A stretch of 64,000 nucleotides of DNA from Rubeoparvulum massiliense (GCF_001049895.1 NZ_CVPE01000005.1:1-64000), one strand, 5' to 3'. Numbered from the stretch's first letter, positions 36,801 to 46,804 are shown. Notes: generated from the sequence alone by a model not told the origin. Numbers and translations are program-made.

Positions 36801-37475
36801 TTATGCTTGTTTCTTTTCTTTTTCAAGCTCTTCAACCCAAAGGGGATAGTGTTCCTTTGCAAAATCGATAGTCACATCGCCCTTTGTCATTCCATGTAAA
36901 GAACCCTTTGCTTGGAAAACACTCATATAAACATGACCAACAACAACACCCACAGCTAATCCGACACCGATATCATGCATTGGATAAGCCCAGTTGACTA
37001 ATCCAGCTGGGAAGAGATGGGGGAACCACATCACGATCCCAGAAGTAATAATGAAGATCGCCATGAGAATCTGAAGAAGTGAATTCACTTTTTCCCCAGC
37101 GTTATAATACCCTTGAGGTGGAACTTCGGACTTCCCGCCAAAGAACTCTTTGGCAAATGGAAGGAAGAAGCCCACATCATTTTTCCGCCATGTAAAGATC
37201 TGCTTGATCCAGTGGAAGAAGCTCTTCGGATCAAAGAGAATAGCGATGAAGGTTGGCATGATAAACATCACAGCAAAGATACGATGTAGCAACCTTGCAC
37301 TAGCAGGACCACCAAAGACGGGATAGAGAAAATCGAAAGTTTCTGTGTACAATGGTAGCCCCGTTAGAAAGAGGGCAAAGAAGGCTGTAGCATTGAGCCA
37401 GTGCACAAAGATAATGGGCTTCGTAAAGCGTTTCACCATCTTGGGCTGGCTTGTGTTGACCGTCGTATTACTCAT
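36801..37475 (-). CDS. fdhI: Formate dehydrogenase cytochrome b556 (gamma) subunit
   Basis: 224 residues with four transmembrane helices. Likely heme-b His residues are in IIFVHWLNATAFF, RLLHRIFAVMF and AYPMHDIGVGLAVGVVVGHVYM. It anchors the enzyme and passes electrons to menaquinone. The ATG at 37475 overlaps the fdhB stop (ATGAGTAA, 8 nt) and has AAGGAG upstream; the longer frame to 37541 lies within fdhB. Confidence 0.9.
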   Translation of the reverse strand: MSNTTVNTSQPKMVKRFTKPIIFVHWLNATAFFALFLTGLPLYTETFDFLYPVFGGPASARLLHRIFAVMFIMPTFIAILFDPKSFFHWIKQIFTWRKNDVGFFLPFAKEFFGGKSEVPPQGYYNAGEKVNSLLQILMAIFIITSGIVMWFPHLFPAGLVNWAYPMHDIGVGLAVGVVVGHVYMSVFQAKGSLHGMTKGDVTIDFAKEHYPLWVEELEKEKKQA

Positions 37476-38292
37476 GACGCTCATCTCCTTCCCCTTCATG
37501 CTCTTCTTTCTTACTAAACAATTTGGATGCGACGAAGGCACTCACTACCCCAAATGTGGTAGCACCCATAAACAGCTTGCCAAGAGGCTGTGCATAATCC
37601 TTCCAAACCGTTGCAGTTACTGGAACCTTTGGATTGGATGGTAAATCATAGACTTCTGGCTCATCTGCTAATACATAGACCGTATGGGTTCCATTGATGC
37701 TCTGAGGATTGTAAATATTGGCTTTTGGGAAGCGTTTCTTTGCTACTTCAAGACGTTCAGCGGCCAAAGCTAGCATTTCATCCTCTTCACCAAAGACGAG
37801 ACAGTCGGTATGACAAGCTTGTACACATGCTGGTTGTAACCCATTTTCGAGACGATCGGTACAGAGGGTACATTTTTGTGCACGACGATACTTCTTCCCA
37901 CTTTCATCCACATGATTAGCCAGTTGGATGACATCGAAGGGACAAGCTTGTGTACAGTAACCGCATCCTACACATTTGTCATAGTCGACAACAACAGAAC
38001 CAAACTCCGTATGACCGAGTGCATCCTCTGGACATACCTTCACGCAAGCCGCATCAGTACAGTGAAGACAGGCAGCATGACGGAAAAGGAACTCATATCC
38101 ACCATCAGCAGTCTCTTGCTCCTTAAAGGTAATCAAATTCCAGACATTCGCGGTTAGATGCTCGTGGGATTGGTAACTTCCCTGAAATTTCTCCGGCTCA
38201 GCTGGGAGGTCATTCCAGTTCTTGCACGCTACCATACAGGCACGACAGCCATCACAACGAGTTACGTCAACCAGTTTAATATATTTTGCCAT
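37468..38292 (-). CDS. fdhB: Formate dehydrogenase iron-sulfur (beta) subunit
   Basis: 274 residues. Four ferredoxin-type 4Fe-4S cluster motifs: CDGCRACMVACKNWN, CLHCTDAACVKVCP, CVGCGYCTQACP and CTLCTDR...CVQACHTDC. A C-terminal membrane helix (about 243-262, LFMGATTFGVVSAFVASKLF) anchors it to the outer membrane face. It relays electrons from FdhA to cytochrome b. ATG overlaps the fdhA stop as TAATG. Confidence 0.93.
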   Translation of the reverse strand: MAKYIKLVDVTRCDGCRACMVACKNWNDLPAEPEKFQGSYQSHEHLTANVWNLITFKEQETADGGYEFLFRHAACLHCTDAACVKVCPEDALGHTEFGSVVVDYDKCVGCGYCTQACPFDVIQLANHVDESGKKYRRAQKCTLCTDRLENGLQPACVQACHTDCLVFGEEDEMLALAAERLEVAKKRFPKANIYNPQSINGTHTVYVLADEPEVYDLPSNPKVPVTATVWKDYAQPLGKLFMGATTFGVVSAFVASKLFSKKEEHEGEGDERHE

Positions 38293-41264
38293 TAGTCAGC
38301 CCTCCTTATATCACAGAGGAATGCTTTATACTCTGGAATTTTTGCATTGGGGTCTGCTACGTGCGGTGTTAAGCGGTTTGCATTATCCCCAGTAGCGATT
38401 CCTTGGAAGCCATATTGCCATGGCATACCAAGCTGGTGTACCTTCTTCCCTCTGATTGTAAAGGCAGCAAGACGCTTGGTTACAAGGGCATAGGCCTCAA
38501 TGTTACCACGGGCTGATTCGACGATTACACGATCTTTATTCTTGATGCCCTTCTCCTGGGCTAAATCTTCACCAATCTCTACGAACATATGAGGCATCAG
38601 TTCTGATAGCCACTCTTGATTCCGTGTCATGGAACCAGATTGCCAGTGTTCTGATACACGATAGGTGGTGGCGACAATGGGATAGCGTTCTGCATCCCCC
38701 TTAGGATTATGGTCACCTGTGTACACCTTCGCAGTTGGGCTAAAGTTAATGGATGAGAATGCATTGGGCACTGGGCTTTCAAAAGGCTCATAATGCTCTG
38801 GGAATGGTCCATCACTCACTGGTCCAAAGATGGCGCCTTTTCCATCCTTCTGCATGATAAAGGCATCTGTTCCACCAGGGCCATCAGGCGCTTTGGTTCC
38901 GCCAAAGTCTGGAATATCATAGCCAACCCATTTTCCTTGAGCTGCATCCCACCAAATATTCTTCTTATTCTCGCTCCATGGTTTTCCGCTTGGATCACAG
39001 GAAGCACGATTGTAGAGAATCCGCCGATTCATCGGCCAAGCATAGCCCCAGCCTTGGAAGTTACCCATCCCTTCGTCAGTATTATCCTGACTCATGGAAA
39101 GATCCTTGCCTTCTTCAGGATAGAACCCACTGTAAATCCAGTTACCACAGATGGTAGAACCATCATCAGCGAGCTTCGTGAAGTTCTTTAGTAATTTACC
39201 TGTGGCTGTCTCATAGCCATTGATCTCACGGTGAACTAGATCCATATCGGGATGGTCACTTTCACCATAATTCCAGAAGAGTGATTGGATTGGCTTATCC
39301 TTTGGATCGGTGCTGGTTTTATAAAGATCTTGAATTCTCCGGGCCAGCATATGGACGATTTCTAAGTCAGCCTTTGATTCACCCTTCGGTGGAATCGCTT
39401 GCCAACGATATTGCATCCAACGACCACTATTGGTAACTGTTCCTTCTTTTTCATAGGAGGAACATGCTGGTAAGAAGAAGACTTCTGTTTGGATTTCTGC
39501 TGGATTGCTACCAGCTTTCTCCTTCCAGAAGACAGATGTTTCTGTTTCCCAGAGGTCCACAGCCACCATCCATTTTAGGTTTGCTAACGCTTTATGTTCC
39601 TTCGTTGCATTAGGTCCACCGACAATGGGGTTCTGTCCAAAGAGTAGAGCGCCTTCAATCTCCCCACGAAGCATCGATTCAAAGAGTGCAATATGAGAAC
39701 AATCCTTGTTGTGCTTAGGTAGATAATGGTAGCCGAACTCATTCTCAGGTGTCGCATTAGGACCATAGAAAGCCTTGAGCATACTTATTAACCATTTTGG
39801 TGTATTGGTTTTAAAGCCACTCGGTGGTGTTTCTGTTTTTAAATAATCTTCAAGGGTTGCATGCTTCGGTGCTGCAAAAGGTGCATTCATGTAACCTGTG
39901 ATCTGGTGATACAAGAGACCGAAGTCAGTGGACCCTTGCACATTGGACTCTCCGCGGAGAGCATTGACCCCTCCACCAGGGCGGCCAATATTACCAAGTA
40001 GCAATTGAAGCATGGCGTAGACTCGGACATTTTGCGTACCCTTCGAGTGTTGCGTTGCACCCATGGCGTAGAGCAATGTACCCGTCTTGTCTACGGCACT
40101 AGTACTACAGAATGTTTTTGCAACTTCTAAGTAAACATCCTTCGGTGTACCTGTAACAGCGGTTACTGTGTCTACATCATAGCGTGCATAGTGTTTCTTT
40201 AATAATTGGAATACAGAGCGGGGATGTTGAAGTGTTTCATCCTTTAGAATGTTTCCTTCTTCATCCTTTTGGAAAGTCCATGTACTCTTATCATAGTCAC
40301 GAGCTAGTTCATCATAGCCACTGAATAGACCATCCTCAAAGTTGAATCCTTCGTCAACAAGGAACGAAGCGTTCGTATAGTTGACTACGTAGTCATGATG
40401 ATAGAGATTGTTTTGGAGAGCGTAATTAATTATGCCACCGATAAAGGCAATATCTGTACCTGAACGTAGAGGTGCGTAGAGATCTGCTTGTGTTGACGTC
40501 CGTGTATATCGCGGGTCAACAGAGATAACTTTCGCTCCCCGTTCTTTTGCTTTATGAATCCATTTAAAGCTAATTGGATGGTTCTCTGCTGGGTTACATC
40601 CAATGATTAAAATCACATCAGAATGTTGTAAATCGTTCCAGTGATTTGTCATTGCTCCACGACCAAATGAAGGTGCCAGACCGGCAACCGTGGAGCTGTG
40701 TCATATCCGGGCTTGGTGCTCAATATGCGTGAGCCCCAAGGAGCGCATTAACTTCACGATGAGGTAGGTCTCTTCGTTATCGAGAGCAGCCCCACCAAAA
40801 CAAGCCATGGCATCAGTTTTGTTTACCGTGATTCCATTCTCTTCTTGGACAAATGTACGTGCACGAGTCTCTTTAATCCGTTGAGCAATGGTTTGCAGCA
40901 TCCATTCCCAATCTTTTTCTTCCCATTTATCACTACCTGGTGCACGGTATAATGGTTTCATAATTCGGCGGTCTGATGTATAGACCTGGCGAATAGTGGT
41001 TCCTTTACTACAGAGAGTTCCCTCATTAATTGGACTATCAGGATTTCCTTCTGTATAGATCACATCATTATCTTTGGTGTGGACTAAAATACCACAGCCA
41101 ACTGCACAATATGGACAAACCGTAGGGGTTACTTTCGCATCAGCGATTTTTAGCTTGGATGCTTGAGCATGGGCATCTTGAAGATTGAAGCCAAGCTCAG
41201 TTACAGCTAGTGTAACCGCTGTGGCGCCGGACAATTTAAGAAACTGTCGACGATTCAAATCCAT
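38292..41264 (-). CDS. fdhA: Formate dehydrogenase catalytic subunit, selenocysteine-containing
   Basis: 990 residues when the in-frame TGA at 40701-40703 is read as selenocysteine (residue 188). The N-terminus is a Tat signal (RR at 5-6, RRQFLKLSG), then the 4Fe-4S motif C50-x2-C53-x3-C57-x27-C85. The Sec sits in HQARI-U-HSSTVAGLAPSFGRGAMTNHW (U replacing Cys), exactly where FdnG/FdhF-type enzymes have it. The rest has bis-MGD domain motifs such as YTRTSTQADLYAPLRSGTDIAF and ALRGESNVQGSTDFGLL. It oxidises formate to CO2 outside the membrane and pairs with FdhB/FdhI. Length matches FdnG/FdoG. The frame is open on both sides of the TGA with no other interruption. Confidence 0.95.
40655..40703 (-). 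promoter_or_regulatory. UGA selenocysteine codon and bacterial SECIS element
   Basis: Directly after the UGA (40701-40703), minus-strand GGU-U-GCC (40683-40689) pairs with GGC-ACC (40672-40677), leaving a bulged U and the apical loop GGUCU. An outer stem CUCCAC/GUGGAG (40690-40695 with 40655-40660) extends it. The loop starts 18 nt after the UGA, the same spacing as I recall for E. coli fdhF. The bulged U and GGUC loop are the known SelB-binding determinants. Confidence 0.92.
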
Positions 41265-41333
41265 ATTCCTTCTCCTCCCTTTCTGAACAATCTTGTTGCC
41301 CTTTCGTGGCTCTTTACCTCTTAACCCCCTTCC

Positions 41334-42101
41334 CTAATTGGTGCTCTCCCCAGCAACCATCTCAGTGACATCATCGAGGATTCTTCCACAGGATGTGTAG
41401 ACCAATGCCATTTTGCCACGGACATAGCCAACCACTTCGATATGGAGAAAATTGGCTAATTGGATCGCCTGCTTCGTTGCTGCCGTCCGTGAGCCAACGA
41501 TTCCAAAACCAAAGCGGGCAGCTTTGGCCAGCATTTCGTACGAGACCCGACCCGTTGTTAGCAGAATTAAATCTGCAGGATCTAAGCCTTCGCGCAATGC
41601 ATGACCGATCACTTTATCTACTGCATTATGGCGGCCGATATCCTCTCGAACCGTAATTACTCCCTGACGATCCACAATACAAGCTCCGTGCATACCACCT
41701 GTAGCGAGATATAATGGAGATTGTAATGCAAATTCGTGCCTTTTCTTTAAGAGATAGGTCATGGAGGCGGTTCGATTGGAGTTCACCTTACGGAATTTTT
41801 TCACATCTGTCATGGAGAAAAATGTGATTCCTTTGCCACATCCAGCAGTAAAGTGCTTGCGACCTTGAGCAAAATGTTCTGCGTCAAAGTTCCTCCCCAG
41901 CTCAGCAAAGATTCTTCCTTGCTCTGCATCTATGATCAAACCTTTTAGGTCACTGGGCGTATCAATAATTCCTTCCGTAAACAGATAGCCAATTGCCCAA
42001 TCTTCTAAATCTAGATTGGTTAACTGGTAGGTGGCCAACTCCACTCCGTTCAAGTATAAGGTGATAGGATACTCATCAGGACAGGATTTACGTGGATTCA
42101 C
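41334..42101 (-). CDS. fdhD: Formate dehydrogenase sulfurtransferase FdhD
   Basis: 255 residues. It transfers sulfur to the molybdenum of bis-MGD before insertion into FdhA. Motifs: LAIGYLFTEGII, the catalytic-loop cysteine in TAGCGKG, TGGMHGACIV, VREDIGRHNAVDKVIG and TGRVSYEMLAKAARFG. Many FdhDs have two catalytic cysteines (CxxC); only one is visible in this loop. The GTG start follows AGGGTGG. It is the first gene of the operon reading leftward, 69 nt before fdhA. Confidence 0.93.
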   Translation of the reverse strand: MNPRKSCPDEYPITLYLNGVELATYQLTNLDLEDWAIGYLFTEGIIDTPSDLKGLIIDAEQGRIFAELGRNFDAEHFAQGRKHFTAGCGKGITFFSMTDVKKFRKVNSNRTASMTYLLKKRHEFALQSPLYLATGGMHGACIVDRQGVITVREDIGRHNAVDKVIGHALREGLDPADLILLTTGRVSYEMLAKAARFGFGIVGSRTAATKQAIQLANFLHIEVVGYVRGKMALVYTSCGRILDDVTEMVAGESTN

Positions 42102-42308
42102 TCTTTACCACCCTTTCATCATGCATTTTGAAATCGTTTGCATAATTAGACTAGAGTTATTTCACAAGAAACAGTTGTAAGACAGAATCCAAATTTCATT
42201 TGCTGTTATCCAACTGTTACATTTCTGTGAAGGCTCTATCTGGCTTTAGATTAGCACTTCCCCCCTATGCACTTCTATCGTTTATGCCATTGTTCAGTTT
42301 TTGTTCAC

Positions 42309-42320
42309 ATTTACGTAAAT
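42309..42320. repeat. Perfect 12-bp palindrome in the fdhD upstream region
   Basis: ATTTACGTAAAT is its own reverse complement. It lies about 210 bp upstream of fdhD in a gene-free interval. It could be an operator site. Confidence 0.3.
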
Positions 42321-42439
42321 AATTGTCCATGATTCGTTCAAATTTTCATAGGTTATTCCAATAATTAGCATTAATATAGTGTTTTCAGCTAAATGTCGTT
42401 ATGCCGCTATGATTAGTCGAAACAACGATTTTGATATAT

Positions 42440-42455
42440 TGTGAAAAATATCTCA
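42440..42455. promoter_or_regulatory. Candidate FNR- or Rex-like site
   Basis: TGTGA-N6-TCTCA differs from the Crp/FNR consensus TGTGA-N6-TCACA at one position; with flanks it also approaches a Rex site (TTGTGAA-N4-half site 5 of 7). It sits between the fdh operon and the divergent symporter. The gap 42102-42797 otherwise holds only the palindrome at 42309 and a hairpin at 42596. Confidence 0.35.
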
Positions 42456-42595
42456 AATAAATAGGTGCAGGGGTATATTTTGGAATTCTATCTAGGGTAT
42501 TTATCCTATCATTTCTTTGCTTAAAATGTATCTCTTTTCGATTGTTTTCTTTCAAAAAAAATTAATAGTTTGAGAGGAATCACATAATAATGAAA

Positions 42596-42642
42596 AAGCT
42601 GTCCTCAAAAGGTCATCGATTGATGATCCATTGGAACAGCTT
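42596..42642. repeat. Long imperfect hairpin in the fdhD/symporter gap
   Basis: Arms beginning AAGCTGT (42596) and ending ACAGCTT (42642) pair imperfectly over about 20 bp, with an inner GTCATC/GATGAT stem. On the minus strand it is followed by TTTTCATTATT, so it may be a leftward terminator, although no leftward gene is seen upstream of it. Confidence 0.4.
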
Positions 42643-42797
42643 CATAATTTATAAGACTACCACATATACCATTTAAAATTTCATTTTTTTACATTTTTAT
42701 AAATTTATTTAATATTGTGACATTACATATTAAATGTTGTATACTAATTTTTATCATACATTTTTTTGATAGTTATAAAATGAGAGGAGTTGAGTGT

Positions 42798-43958
42798 ATG
42801 AAATTGATTCTGAAATTGATAGCTGGGATCATCATCGGGATCTTGCTGGGACTCTACGCCCCCCTTCCAATCGCCCGCGCCATGGTCACAGTTAAAGTGC
42901 TTCTTGGTGAATTGATTTTCTTTGTCGTTCCCCTGATTATTCTCTTCTTCATTACGAGTGGGATCGCAGCCTTAGGTAAGGATTCTGGAAAGATGGTAGG
43001 TGTAACAACAGGTCTTGCTTATACCTCTACAATCATTGCCGGTCATCTAGCTCTGCTTGTTGCATTCATTGTTATTCCTTTTATTTCAGCTGGAGGATCA
43101 ACAGAAGGAACTGCTACAGAAGGGCTTAAATCCTATATGGATTTTGGCGTCGACCCAATCTTCAGTGTCATGACCGCTTTAATACTTGCCTTCATCTTAG
43201 GAATTGGAATCGCAAAAACAGGAAGTTCCACATTGCAACGTTTCTTCGATGAAGGGAAGAACATCATCGAATTGATGATCGCCAAAGTGATTATCCCGAT
43301 TCTTCCATTCTATATTGCCGGTATCTTTGTTGAGGTTGCTCATGATGGCGGTGTCTACCAGACCCTAACCACATTTGGAATCGTTCTACTCGTTGCTGTC
43401 CTAACCCACTGGGTATGGCTCATTATCCTTTACAGCAGTGTTGGTGCCATGACGAAGCAAAACCCATTTAAGGCATTGAAGACAATGCTTCCTGCATACT
43501 TCACTGCCATTGGTACCATGTCTAGTGCTGCTACCATTCCTGTTACTCTTCGCCAGACGAAGGAGAACAAGGTGAGTGATAAAGCAGCTGACTTTGTCAT
43601 CCCACTCTGTGCTAACATCCACTTATCAGGAAGCATCATCACTCTCGTACTCGCTTCAACTGCAGTGATGGTCATCCAGAATCATGCTGGACTTCCATCC
43701 TATCTTGATATGCTCTCATTTATTCTATTATTGGGTGTAGTGATGATCGCCGCTCCTGGCGTACCTGGTGGTGCTGTAATGGCATCCCTCGGTATCCTTA
43801 GCTCCGTTCTTGGCTTCGATGAAGCTGCTCTTGGTCTGATGATCGCCTTATACACAGCGCAAGATAGCTTTGGTACTGCTACCAATGTTACTGGTGATGG
43901 TGCAATCGCTATGCTTGTTGATAAATGGTCTGGGCGCAGCGCTAAATCGAACGATTAA
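42798..43958 (+). CDS. Dicarboxylate/amino acid:cation symporter (DAACS family)
   Basis: 386 residues with about eight long hydrophobic helices and re-entrant loops. Motifs: VVPLIILFFITSGIAALG, the serine-rich stretch AIGTMSSAATIPVTLR that lines the substrate path, and TAQDSFGTATNVTGDGA near the C-terminus. It probably imports glutamate, aspartate or C4-dicarboxylates with H+ or Na+. The ATG at 42798 follows GAGAGGAGT. A very strong terminator follows. Confidence 0.9.
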   Translation: MKLILKLIAGIIIGILLGLYAPLPIARAMVTVKVLLGELIFFVVPLIILFFITSGIAALGKDSGKMVGVTTGLAYTSTIIAGHLALLVAFIVIPFISAGGSTEGTATEGLKSYMDFGVDPIFSVMTALILAFILGIGIAKTGSSTLQRFFDEGKNIIELMIAKVIIPILPFYIAGIFVEVAHDGGVYQTLTTFGIVLLVAVLTHWVWLIILYSSVGAMTKQNPFKALKTMLPAYFTAIGTMSSAATIPVTLRQTKENKVSDKAADFVIPLCANIHLSGSIITLVLASTAVMVIQNHAGLPSYLDMLSFILLLGVVMIAAPGVPGGAVMASLGILSSVLGFDEAALGLMIALYTAQDSFGTATNVTGDGAIAMLVDKWSGRSAKSND

Positions 43959-44002
43959 ACTTTAATCAATGTTTGTCCGATCATTAATATTACGAATATC
44001 AA

Positions 44003-44053
44003 AAAGGGTTTCCCATCCATTCAGCTTCACTGATGGATGGGAAACCCTTTTAT
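44003..44053 (+). terminator. Strong terminator after the symporter
   Basis: AAAGGGTTTCCCATCCAT and ATGGATGGGAAACCCTTT form an 18-bp perfect stem followed by T-rich sequence. Confidence 0.92.
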
Positions 44054-44064
44054 TCTGAACAATA

Positions 44065-44107
44065 ATAAAACCCAAGGAACAGGTGATGGCACTCTGCTCC
44101 CTGGGTT
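44065..44107 (-). terminator. Terminator after pepA
   Basis: On the minus strand, AACCCAGGGAGCAG and CTGTTCCTTGGGTT pair with small mismatches and are followed by TTATTATT. Confidence 0.65.
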
Positions 44108-44168
44108 GGACGATAGTTAATACTATAGCACGTTTTATGAGCTTTTTCAACAGATTTGTCCAAATTTT

Positions 44169-45668
44169 TTAATCTGTTTCTTCCTGACTAAAGTGTTGTG
44201 CTAATGTTACAAGAGTGCGTACCATCGCGCCTGTAGCTCCCTTAGGTTGGATTTCATTCTCCTTATTGGTGGTAGCTGTACCAGCAATATCAAGATGAAT
44301 CCATGGGGTCTCACCGACAAATGATTCGATAAATGCCCCTGCAGTAATTGGATGGGCTAAACGACCTGCAGAATTCACAAGATCTGCCTGCGAAGACTTG
44401 AGCATGTCCCGATGCACCGGAAAGATTGGGAGACGCCATGCGTATTCATCGGCTTCATGGGCTGCTTCCAATAATTCTTCTACCCAAGCTTCATCATTGC
44501 TCATCACGCCCGTAACCTGATCACCTAAAGCGACAAGGATGCCCCCAGTCAAAGTAGCCATATCAACTAAATAAGAAGCGCCTAACTGGCGAGCATAGGT
44601 GACACAATCAGCGAGAACAAGACGCCCTTCCGCATCGGTGTTATTAATTTCAATGCTTTTACCTGCTAAGGATGAGATGACATCCCCTGGTTTAAACGCA
44701 TTGCCGTCGATCATGTTTTCCACTGCGCCGATAACGCCTACAACATTAATCGGTAATTGCTGACGAGCAATCACTTCCATGGTACCTAGTACAGTTGCCG
44801 CTCCTCCCATGTCTGTATACATATCCGCCATGCTATTTCCTGGTTTCAACGAATAGCCACCGGTGTCTATACATACGCCTTTACCTACAAGGCCTAAGAC
44901 ATTGTCCCATTCAGTACATCCCCGATATTTTAGAACAACACAATAGGATGGTTCTGTACTACCGCGCCCTACAGATAGCAGTGCATCCATTCCCATCTCT
45001 TCCATCTTACTCTCTTCTAGGATCTCTAATTCCATGCCATATCGCTTGGCTAATGCTTCTGCCTCTTGAACGAGATGCTTTGGTCTCATATAGTTGGCAG
45101 GCGTATTGACAAGCCGACGTGTAAGATTGATCCCTTCCGCTAATACTTGTCCAAAGCTAAGAGCCTCTTGAACATCATGAGCATCATCCTCCGATACCTG
45201 AAAAAGGATCTGTGCTTCCGTACGTTCTGGCTGAGCACTGGTCTTCAAACCATGATGGACATAGGTGGCCAGTTCAAGACCCTCTGCCATCCATTGGGCA
45301 ATCTCTTCTGTAGAGTATGGATCCTGTTTAAAGGTAGAGAGTGCTACCATTACCTTTTCACTATTCTTACGTTGCTTCTCAATTTTCCCACCCAAGAGTC
45401 GATAAGTACGAGGCTGAGCTGTTCCCCGTTTTCCCAACCCTAGTAAAAGGATACGCTCAGCAGCATAATGACCATATGTAGGTAGCCATTGGCTTTCTCT
45501 TTCTTTTCCTGTAAACTCCTTCTTCCCTAGCATCTGCGAGAGAATCCCGTGTAGTGCCTCATCGATCTCCTTATGTATTCCTTGTAGATAGAGATCATCT
45601 TCGAACATACCAAGCACAAGAAGTTCAGTTTCCTGCTTCTGATCTGCTTGGATCACTTCTAAATTCAT
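44169..45668 (-). CDS. pepA: Leucyl aminopeptidase (M17)
   Basis: 499 residues, usual length. A hexameric bimetal aminopeptidase. Active-site motifs are intact: VGKGVCIDTGGYSLKP (Lys, Asp and catalytic Lys), TDMGGAATVLG and NTDAEGRLVLADC. It corresponds to B. subtilis YuiE in position. It starts within an ATGA overlap with the upstream DUF309 gene. A leftward terminator follows. Confidence 0.95.
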   Translation of the reverse strand: MNLEVIQADQKQETELLVLGMFEDDLYLQGIHKEIDEALHGILSQMLGKKEFTGKERESQWLPTYGHYAAERILLLGLGKRGTAQPRTYRLLGGKIEKQRKNSEKVMVALSTFKQDPYSTEEIAQWMAEGLELATYVHHGLKTSAQPERTEAQILFQVSEDDAHDVQEALSFGQVLAEGINLTRRLVNTPANYMRPKHLVQEAEALAKRYGMELEILEESKMEEMGMDALLSVGRGSTEPSYCVVLKYRGCTEWDNVLGLVGKGVCIDTGGYSLKPGNSMADMYTDMGGAATVLGTMEVIARQQLPINVVGVIGAVENMIDGNAFKPGDVISSLAGKSIEINNTDAEGRLVLADCVTYARQLGASYLVDMATLTGGILVALGDQVTGVMSNDEAWVEELLEAAHEADEYAWRLPIFPVHRDMLKSSQADLVNSAGRLAHPITAGAFIESFVGETPWIHLDIAGTATTNKENEIQPKGATGAMVRTLVTLAQHFSQEETD

Positions 45669-46063
45669 GCCAATTCCTCCTCACCATTTTGAGTATCCCC
45701 AGTAAGCTGTAATGTCAGTGTGGGAATCTGTAGACGCCGTATCTGACTCGCATCAACACGGTCTTCCACAGGTAGGCATCTTGCAACCTGTTTGATATAT
45801 TGTAGCACATCATGCACCTGAATGCCCCAATAGATGGGCTCATATGGCGTTAGATAAGCCTGAGATGAATCGAGAAGAAGCCGTGCTCCTGCCACATTAC
45901 CATAGGAGAGATGATGAAGAGCCACTGCCAATTGGAGCATTCCTTTAAGAAAGTGGTTGTGACGATCTCCCAACCAAATTTCTTCTAACAGATCGTGACA
46001 CTCATAATAATTCCCCTGATTGAACTGTCGAATAAACGCTAAATACTCTTCAGGATATTCCAT
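45665..46063 (-). CDS. DUF309 family protein
   Basis: 132 residues. The signature NYYECHDLLEEIWLGDRHNHFLKGMLQLAVALHH (key residues H, E and W) is diagnostic of DUF309, a small helical family of unknown biochemical function. The ATG at 46063 follows GGGGAGAG. It is coupled to pepA through a 4-nt overlap. Confidence 0.85.
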   Translation of the reverse strand: MEYPEEYLAFIRQFNQGNYYECHDLLEEIWLGDRHNHFLKGMLQLAVALHHLSYGNVAGARLLLDSSQAYLTPYEPIYWGIQVHDVLQYIKQVARCLPVEDRVDASQIRRLQIPTLTLQLTGDTQNGEEELA

Positions 46064-46115
46064 CGCCACTCTCCCCTTTAGTCCTATCTTACTCATCCTA
46101 AAAACTTGAGGCAAG

Positions 46116-46142
46116 AAAAAGGCTCATCCCTATGGATGAGCC
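46116..46142 (-). terminator. Terminator overlapping the end of yuiC
   Basis: On the minus strand, GGCTCATCC and GGATGAGCC with an ATAG loop are followed by TTTTTCTT. The stop codon of yuiC lies inside the stem. Confidence 0.9.
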
Positions 46143-46804
46143 ATGACGAGGCGTTGCATCTCCGCAAGCATCTCATGATTTAGATGACCTTCTCCCTTTT
46201 TTAATACAAAGACTTCTACCGTCTTCTTTCCCCATTCCTTAAAGACATCCTCTACGGTCTCATAGTAGAGATCAATTTTATTACCCTTAATAGCACTACC
46301 CGTGTCTGCTACTACACCATACCCATAGTCAGGAATATAGAGCAGTGTCCCTAAAGGAAAGATTTCAATGTCTGCAGCAATGGTTGAGATGACATCGCGT
46401 TGGACAGGTACACCAGAGAATGTGATGCCATATTGAGGATGACCTGGCTCTTTTCCAGTAGATTCAACCCCTGCTGTATAGCCTGTAGCAACAACCTGAT
46501 AGGTTGGGAACTGCTCTAATTGGTCCAACGCATATAGATTAGAAGGAGAAAATTCCTTTTCTCCTATCAGCTCTTTCTTTTGACGATTCACTGCTAGTTT
46601 TTTGAATGAATCCATGACCAAAGGCTGTAGTTGGTGAATGACCACCCCTACACGATTCTCTTTGTATTGATGTGCATATTGCAGCGGGGCCATGGTTTTC
46701 ATTGCTGGTGCTGTCTCCCCACTGATGGAATGTGCTGTAACAAGGATAACTAGAATCAGCATGAGAAAGCTTCCTCGTGGCAATAATCTAGTAATCTTCT
46801 TCAT
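46130..46804 (-). CDS. yuiC: 3D-domain protein (YuiC-like)
   Basis: 224 residues. N-terminal membrane or signal segment (about 10-28), then a C-terminal 3D domain, a double-psi barrel related to lytic transglycosylases. Motifs: [40 protein letters not shown] (key Asp in the final VADTG) and GNKIDLYY. It probably cleaves or binds peptidoglycan outside the cell. The ATG at 46804 follows GAGGAGG. Gene order with yuiB and yumB is as in B. subtilis. Confidence 0.85.
   Translation of the reverse strand: MKKITRLLPRGSFLMLILVILVTAHSISGETAPAMKTMAPLQYAHQYKENRVGVVIHQLQPLVMDSFKKLAVNRQKKELIGEKEFSPSNLYALDQLEQFPTYQVVATGYTAGVESTGKEPGHPQYGITFSGVPVQRDVISTIAADIEIFPLGTLLYIPDYGYGVVADTGSAIKGNKIDLYYETVEDVFKEWGKKTVEVFVLKKGEGHLNHEMLAEMQRLVMAHP

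Noticed and set aside
40652-41264. fdhA as a pseudogene or two separate genes split by a stop codon
   Set aside because: The TGA lies exactly at the Sec/Cys position of formate dehydrogenases, is followed by a correct SECIS hairpin, and both flanks are in the same frame and fully conserved. Read-through as selenocysteine explains it.
42102-42600. Molybdenum-cofactor riboswitch upstream of fdhD
   Set aside because: A Moco-RNA would be plausible here, but I could not recognise its conserved core or a paired expression platform in the sequence.
44169-45668. Loss of a catalytic residue in PepA (MYTDMGGA instead of a Lys or Arg before the DMGGA)
   Set aside because: The catalytic lysines lie in VGKG and SLKP, both present; the residue before TDMGGA varies in the family.
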